Shown piece by piece: positions 6,057 to 6,806 of a stretch of 6,806 bases of DNA. Source of the DNA: Bacillota bacterium (GTDB lineage Bacteria > Bacillota > Clostridia > Christensenellales > SZUA-584); contig JAEWWC010000203.1 in assembly GCA_023396555.1 (NCBI GenBank), positions 1-6,806 on the forward strand, in the 5' to 3' direction. The notes below the pieces were generated by a model. It ran no database searches, had not been told where the DNA came from, and saw only the letters and a list, made by a program, of their open reading frames with translations. Position 1 is the first letter of the stretch, and each line of letters opens with the position of its first letter. The translations under genes and the position numbers were made by a program.

Positions 6057-6410
6057 TTATTCTATCGGCAGATTATGTTGCCTTAAAAACGACAGCTTGT
6101 CCCAATAGCCTCGCTGGAATACGATCTTGTCATTCACCACCTGAAAGAAGCCGCAGCCGCGCAGGCCCAGCGGGTCGCGCCATTCCATGATGGCCCACTG
6201 ACCGTCCTCGAACAGGTTCTCCACGATGCACACCATTTTGGCGCACGCGAATTCCGCCTCGAATTTCGCCCTGATGGCAGATTTGCCGTACACCGGTGTT
6301 TCGGCCACCTGATGGTTGACCGCGTTGTCGTCGTATAGCTCCGCCAGCGCATCCGCATCAGCGGCGTTGAACGCATCAACGAATTTCAGAAGCACTTCCT
6401 TTGGTCTCAT
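6057..6410 (-). CDS. SnoaL-like / NTF2-fold protein
   Basis: A 117-aa protein of the SnoaL-like (NTF2-like) superfamily, small cone-shaped alpha+beta folds that serve as isomerases, cyclases, hydrolases or ligand binders. The typical opening is visible: an N-terminal helix KEVLLKFVDAFNAADADALAELY (3-25), then DDNAVNHQ and a Tyr-Gly-Lys-Ser-Ala-Ile segment (YGKSAI, 41-46), which is the usual xG+xaI block before the third helix. The sheet strands include WAIMEWRDP (72-80) and GCGFFQVVNDKIVFQRGYWD (85-104). The start chosen is the ATG at 6410, because AGGTGA (complement of 6418-6423) lies 7 nt upstream and the fold begins at once; a longer reading from 6479 would run through the preceding gene with no homology-like sequence. 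It is the second gene of a two-gene unit, 14 bases after the DUF1801 gene. The ligand or reaction cannot be deduced. Confidence 0.85.
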   Translation of the reverse strand: MRPKEVLLKFVDAFNAADADALAELYDDNAVNHQVAETPVYGKSAIRAKFEAEFACAKMVCIVENLFEDGQWAIMEWRDPLGLRGCGFFQVVNDKIVFQRGYWDKLSFLRQHNLPIE

Positions 6411-6424
6411 ATAACACTCACCTG

Positions 6425-6805
6425 TTATTTCTTTCGTTTCCGGGTTTCGGCGATTTGCCGGTTCTCTTCCACACGCCACAGTGTGATCTCCTTCACCAGC
6501 TCCAGCGGCAGAGGCTGTCCGTTGGGGAACTGTATCGTTCCTTTGGAAGTCTTGTAAGCTGTCAGCCTGTCTGCAAAGGCCGCCACACCGCTGGCGCCGG
6601 GAAAGAAGCCGATGTGGTTCTTGAACGCTGCGAAGTGCACCACATTGCCCTGCTGGTGGAACGTGGGCATCTGGTAGCTGATCTTCTCCGCAGCATCGGG
6701 CGCGGCCTCACGGATTGCGCTGCGCATTGCCTGAAGCCTGTCATGTACGTCCGCGGGGAACAGCGCAATGTATTCATCGATGGTGGTATATGTGTTTTCA
6801 GCCAT
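6425..6805 (-). CDS. DUF1801 / YdhG-like protein (often named iron chaperone)
   Basis: A 126-aa protein of the DUF1801 (YdhG/Fra-like) family. The features seen are an N-terminal helical part beginning TIDEYIALFP (8-17), the central block ISYQMPTFHQQGNVVHFAAF (42-61) followed by KNHIGFFPG (62-70), and the closing block KTSKGTIQFPNGQPLP (84-99) leading into a basic helix that ends RKRKK. These match the family pattern of a YxMPxF segment, a short beta-sheet and a SKGTIxFP loop. Bacillus members have been linked to frataxin-like iron delivery, which is the origin of the common name; most relatives have no tested function. The ATG at 6805 is one base from the window edge, so its ribosome site is out of view; the start fits the family but could be longer. 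It is cytoplasmic by appearance and is followed after 14 bases by the SnoaL-like gene, probably in one transcript. Confidence 0.87.
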   Translation of the reverse strand: MAENTYTTIDEYIALFPADVHDRLQAMRSAIREAAPDAAEKISYQMPTFHQQGNVVHFAAFKNHIGFFPGASGVAAFADRLTAYKTSKGTIQFPNGQPLPLELVKEITLWRVEENRQIAETRKRKK

Positions 6806-6806
6806 C

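Noticed and set aside
6411..6479. Upstream extension of the SnoaL-like gene to an ATG at 6479
   Set aside because: The extra 23 residues overlap the end of the DUF1801 gene, look like random translation, and would ignore the well-placed AGGTGA before 6410.
1..6806. CRISPR arrays, tRNA or rRNA genes, transposases, defence or toxin systems
   Set aside because: Nothing in either strand supports them: no spaced repeat series, no cloverleaf-like segment, and no matching proteins.

Overview
The window reads as a stretch of a GC-rich, low-complexity-free bacterial chromosome, most likely from an anaerobic Firmicute (Clostridia in the broad sense). The reasons are strong AGGAGG-type Shine-Dalgarno sites, TATAAT-type promoters, a ferredoxin-tailed aldo/keto reductase typical of anaerobes, and an LrgA/LrgB pair. 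The lineage is an inference from gene content only. No RNA gene, CRISPR array, transposase or phage gene was found.

Layout, left to right. (1) 1-483 (+) is the 3' end of an aldo/keto reductase with two C-terminal [4Fe-4S] clusters. (2) 572-1024 (-) is a bactofilin, followed by a clear rho-independent terminator at 501-545. (3) 1152-2894 (-) is a complete 580-aa ABC exporter half-transporter, lying upstream of the bactofilin on the same strand. (4) 2895-3070 is a divergent promoter region with good -10 boxes on both strands. (5) 3071-4119 (+) is an lrgA-lrgB operon with an ATGA stop/start overlap. (6) 4120-4255 is a spacer with two consecutive perfect hairpins, bounded by an 11-bp direct repeat. 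(7) 4256-5494 (+) is a secernin-type peptidase C69/U34 Ntn hydrolase; its Shine-Dalgarno fixes the start so that the catalytic Cys is residue 2. (8) 5521-6016 (+) is an AT-richer small gene that resembles the SF0329 family and is broken by a frameshift in a T7 run and by an in-frame TGA. (9) 6057-6805 (-) is a two-gene unit coding for a DUF1801/YdhG-like protein and then a SnoaL/NTF2-like protein.

Functionally the window is mostly ordinary housekeeping and accessory content: cell-envelope and export genes on the left, a small-metabolite or holin-like membrane pair with a peptidase-like hydrolase in the middle, and small uncharacterised proteins on the right. The two most informative observations are the decayed SF0329-like gene and the lrgB-secernin junction. 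If the repeat-bounded segment at the junction is removed, the result is a normal, tightly spaced lrgA-lrgB-secernin operon. I see no convincing evidence of a new multi-gene system.
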